Shown: in pieces, positions 5,868-7,938 of the stretch
How positions within the stretch are numbered: the stretch's first letter is position 1
Layout: each line of letters starts with the position of its first letter
Origin: Candidatus Agrococcus pullicola
GTDB lineage: Bacteria > Actinomycetota > Actinomycetes > Actinomycetales > Microbacteriaceae
DNA length: 7,938 bases
Assembly: GCA_019115685.1 (NCBI GenBank)
Contig: DXDC01000206.1
Coordinates: forward strand, 1 to 7,938
Reading direction: 5' to 3'
Position numbers and translations under genes: made by a program
The notes under the pieces: model-generated
Told to the model about the DNA's origin: nothing
The model's input: only the letters and a program-made list of their open reading frames with translations
Databases searched by the model: none

Positions 5868-6338
5868 GTGAACGAGAACGCGCAGAGCACGGGACAGCCA
5901 CGGCCGATGCAACCACGGATGGGCGAACACGGCCCTGCCCTAGGGCAGACGCTGTTCGAGGCTGTCGGCGGTATCGACTTCTTCAACGATCTCGTTCACC
6001 GCTTCTACAACCGCGTCTGGGAAGACGAGGTGATGCGGCCGATGTACCCGCAGGACGACCGCGAAGGCGCAGAATGGCGACTCGCGAACTTCCTGGGGCA
6101 ATACTTCGGGGGCCCGAGCGAATACTCGCAGCGGCGCGGGCATCCGAGGCTCAGAATGCGGCACGCGCCATTCCGCATCGACCAGGATGCTCGCGAACGC
6201 TGGCTGCGCCACATGACCGCTGCGCTCGACGAGCTCGAAGTCGCGCCGCTGCACCGTGCCGAGATGACCGACTACTTCGAACGCGCGGCGACCGCCATGA
6301 TCAACTACAACCCCGCCTTCCAGGGGCCCGAGAGCTAG
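5868..6338 (+). CDS. glbO: Group II truncated haemoglobin (trHbO)
   Basis: A 156-residue haem protein with the short 2-over-2 globin fold of the group II (O) family, which binds O2 and other small ligands and is tied to oxygen or redox handling. Haem-pocket residues align with M. tuberculosis GlbO: Tyr47 (B10, in RFYNRV), Tyr60 (CD1, in MYPQDD), proximal His99 (F8, in HPRLRMRHAPF) and Trp112 (G8, in ERWLRHM). The core begins at about residue 29 (LFEAVGG). The first 28 residues are a Pro/Gln-rich extension, about 24 residues longer than the start recalled for the M. tuberculosis protein. The GTG start is chosen because GGAGG (5859-5863) lies 4 nt upstream; ATGs at 5907 and 5919 would remove most of the extension but lack a site. 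The gap to pepN is 10 nt and to the flavoprotein gene 12 nt, pointing to a coupled operon. Confidence 0.96.
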   Translation: MNENAQSTGQPRPMQPRMGEHGPALGQTLFEAVGGIDFFNDLVHRFYNRVWEDEVMRPMYPQDDREGAEWRLANFLGQYFGGPSEYSQRRGHPRLRMRHAPFRIDQDARERWLRHMTAALDELEVAPLHRAEMTDYFERAATAMINYNPAFQGPES

Positions 6339-6344
6339 AGGAGG
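6338..6344 (+). promoter_or_regulatory. Ribosome binding site of the flavoprotein gene
   Basis: GAGGAGG, 6 nt before the GTG at 6351, overlaps the last base of the glbO stop codon. It is the strongest ribosome site in the window and decides the start of the downstream gene. Confidence 0.85.
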
Positions 6345-6350
6345 CTCCCC

Positions 6351-7938
6351 GTGCGTACACACTCCACCGATGTCGTCATAATCGGAGCGGGGCTTGCGGG
6401 ACTGGTGACCGCTGCGGAGGCTGTCGCGCGTGGACGCCGCGTCACGATCATCGACCAGGAGCCGCACCGTTCGATAGGCGGACAGGCGTTCTGGTCCTTC
6501 GGCGGACTCCTGCTGATCGACACGCCTGAGCAGCGCAGGCTCGGCATCCGTGACTCCTACGATCTCGCCCGCGGCGACTGGCTGCACGCAGCAGGGTTCG
6601 ACCGAGACACTGACGAGTGGGGCCGCAAGTGGGCGGACGCCTACCTGGGATGGGCGGCCGGAGACATGCGAGGCTGGTTGCGGGAGCGCGGGGTGTCGTT
6701 CTTCCCCATCGTGGGACACGCGGAGCGGGGCCCTCTGGTGCCGGGAGGCTACGGCAACTCGGTGCCTCGATTCCACATCGTCTGGGGTACCGGACCGGGG
6801 ATCGTCGCGCCGTTCACGAGGCTCGTGCGTGCGGGGGTCGAAGAGGGGCTGGTGACGCTCAAGTTCCGGCACCGCGCCGATGCGCTGATCGTCGAGGGCG
6901 ATGACGTCGTCGGAGTCCGCGGCACCGTGTTGGCCGAGGATCTCGCGATACGGGGAGAAGCGTCCAATCGGGACTCGGTGGATGATTTCGAGATCCGCGC
7001 CGAATCGACCGTTGTGGCGAGCGGAGGCATAGGAGGCGCAATCGAGCAGGTCAGAGAACACTGGCCGGAATCGTTGGGGGAAGCACCGACCGACATCGTT
7101 CGGGGCGTCCCTGAACACGTGGACGGGCGTGGGGTCGAACTCGCTCGAGCGGGCGGCGCGAATGTCGTGAACGACGATCGCATGTGGCACTACACGGAAG
7201 GGCTCAAGAACTGGGACCCGGTGTGGCAGAACCACGGCATCCGCATCCTCCCCGGGCCGTCGAGTATCTGGCTCGACCAAAGAGGCCGGCGTCTCCCTTC
7301 CCCCCTCTACCCGGGATTCGACACGCTCGGCACACTCGAATACCTTCGCCGTGGCGATAACGACCACTCCTGGTTCGTGCTCACGAAGTCGATCATCGAG
7401 AAGGAATTCACCCTCTCGGGCTCCGAGCAGAACCCCGACCTAACCGAAAAGAACGTGCGGCTGCTGGCCAACCGTGTTCTACCCGGTGCGCCCGCACCCG
7501 TGCAGGCTTTCCTTGATCATGGCGAAGATTTCATCGTCGCCGATTCGCTCAGTCAACTGCTCGACAGGATGGAAGCACTCCAGGGCACCGCGCCAGGCGA
7601 GGGCATTGACAGGAGAGCCGTCGTCGACGCGATCGCCGAGCGCGACCTCGAGATCAATGACCCCGCGTCCAGCGACGACCAGGTACGAGCCATCCACGCA
7701 GCGCGAAACTTCGTGGGCGAACGGCTCGTGCGGACCGCGAAACCGCACCGCATTCTCGATGAACGGCACTGGCCACTCATCGCCGTCAAGCTGCACACGC
7801 TGACGAGAAAAACCCTCGGCGGCATTCAGACGGACCTCACATCACAGGCGTTGCGAGCCGACGGCTCCTCGATCGCAGGGTTGTATGCAGTGGGCGAGGC
7901 GGCAGGATTCGGCGGCGGCGGTGTGCACGGCTACCGGT
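6351..7938 (+). CDS. FAD-dependent dehydrogenase (KstD/fumarate reductase-like flavoprotein), 3' end cut off
   Basis: The frame is open for 529 codons to the window edge with no stop. The N-terminus has the dinucleotide-binding fold VVIIGAGLAGLV (GxGxxG at 12-17) with Asp35 ending the second strand (VTIIDQE), then GGQAFWSFGG at 43-52. The C-terminal FAD motif GLYAVGEAAGFGGGGVHGYR is at 510-529, so probably only a tip of some 20-30 residues is missing. This is the FAD_binding_2 family of fumarate reductases and 3-ketosteroid dehydrogenases. It most resembles the actinobacterial FAD-binding dehydrogenases annotated like M. tuberculosis Rv0785 (about 560 residues), whose substrate is not known to me. 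Other family-like stretches are RMWHYTEGLKNWDPVW and FVLTKSIIEKEFTLSGSEQN. No signal peptide is seen, so it should be cytosolic. It starts with GTG and follows glbO by 12 nt; a working link to the haemoglobin is only inferred. Confidence 0.93.
   Translation, partial: MRTHSTDVVIIGAGLAGLVTAAEAVARGRRVTIIDQEPHRSIGGQAFWSFGGLLLIDTPEQRRLGIRDSYDLARGDWLHAAGFDRDTDEWGRKWADAYLGWAAGDMRGWLRERGVSFFPIVGHAERGPLVPGGYGNSVPRFHIVWGTGPGIVAPFTRLVRAGVEEGLVTLKFRHRADALIVEGDDVVGVRGTVLAEDLAIRGEASNRDSVDDFEIRAESTVVASGGIGGAIEQVREHWPESLGEAPTDIVRGVPEHVDGRGVELARAGGANVVNDDRMWHYTEGLKNWDPVWQNHGIRILPGPSSIWLDQRGRRLPSPLYPGFDTLGTLEYLRRGDNDHSWFVLTKSIIEKEFTLSGSEQNPDLTEKNVRLLANRVLPGAPAPVQAFLDHGEDFIVADSLSQLLDRMEALQGTAPGEGIDRRAVVDAIAERDLEINDPASSDDQVRAIHAARNFVGERLVRTAKPHRILDERHWPLIAVKLHTLTRKTLGGIQTDLTSQALRADGSSIAGLYAVGEAAGFGGGGVHGYR

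Noticed and set aside
4586..5986. 466-codon open frame on the minus strand opposite pepN
   Set aside because: It is antisense to the C-terminal domain of PepN, without a ribosome site or known motifs; long antisense frames are expected at this GC content.
5940..7367. 475-codon open frame on the minus strand opposite glbO and the flavoprotein gene
   Set aside because: It overlaps two clearly recognisable plus-strand genes, has the Arg/Val/Asp-rich composition of an antisense frame in GC-rich DNA and no recognisable domain.
1..7938. CRISPR array, transposase, toxin-antitoxin or defence genes
   Set aside because: No regularly spaced repeats with unique spacers and no protein with such motifs is visible; apart from the tRNA-linked repeats the window is occupied by conserved genes.

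Overview
The window comes from a high-GC Gram-positive bacterium (Actinobacteria). Codons favour G/C in the third position, several genes start with GTG, and gene order and protein sequences closely resemble the Mycobacterium tuberculosis cluster nei1 (Rv2464c) - rpiB (Rv2465c) - DsbA-like Rv2466c - pepN (Rv2467) - glbO (Rv2470). These comparisons are from memory of the families, not from a search. A member of Micrococcales/Microbacteriaceae is a reasonable guess, but the sequence does not settle the genus.

Left part (1-505): two divergent tRNA genes, tRNA-Pro(TGG) on the minus strand, cut by the window edge, and tRNA-Gly(TCC) on the plus strand. Downstream of tRNA-Gly the last 17 bases of its gene region are repeated 110 bp further on, together with a second, 34-bp block (32/34 identical). 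This looks like a degenerate tandem duplication or attachment-site scar. No integrase is present in the window.

Middle-left part (506-3239): a secreted lipoprotein with a DUF4352-like domain (plus strand) converges, with only 4 bp between stop codons, on a minus-strand operon that reads DsbA-like thiol oxidoreductase -> rpiB -> nei1. The operon has short gaps and an 8-nt overlap. Upstream of it, in the 71-bp divergent spacer (3240-3310), is a GGAAT-N19-GTT pair that matches the SigR/SigH disulfide-stress promoter type. If that is real, protein thiol repair, pentose phosphate isomerisation and oxidised-base excision would respond to oxidative stress as one unit.

Right part (3311-7938): a plus-strand operon with 10- and 12-nt gaps: pepN (M1 aminopeptidase), glbO (group II truncated haemoglobin) and a large FAD-dependent dehydrogenase related to 3-ketosteroid dehydrogenases. 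The last gene is open to the window end: 529 codons are present and only the C-terminal tip should be missing.

Overall this is a conserved actinobacterial housekeeping/redox cluster rather than a defence island or an obviously new system. The points most worth a second look are the SigR-like promoter, the single-cysteine CPWA active site of the DsbA-like protein, the insertion of about 50 residues in Nei1, the haemoglobin-flavoprotein pairing, and the repeated tRNA-Gly end.
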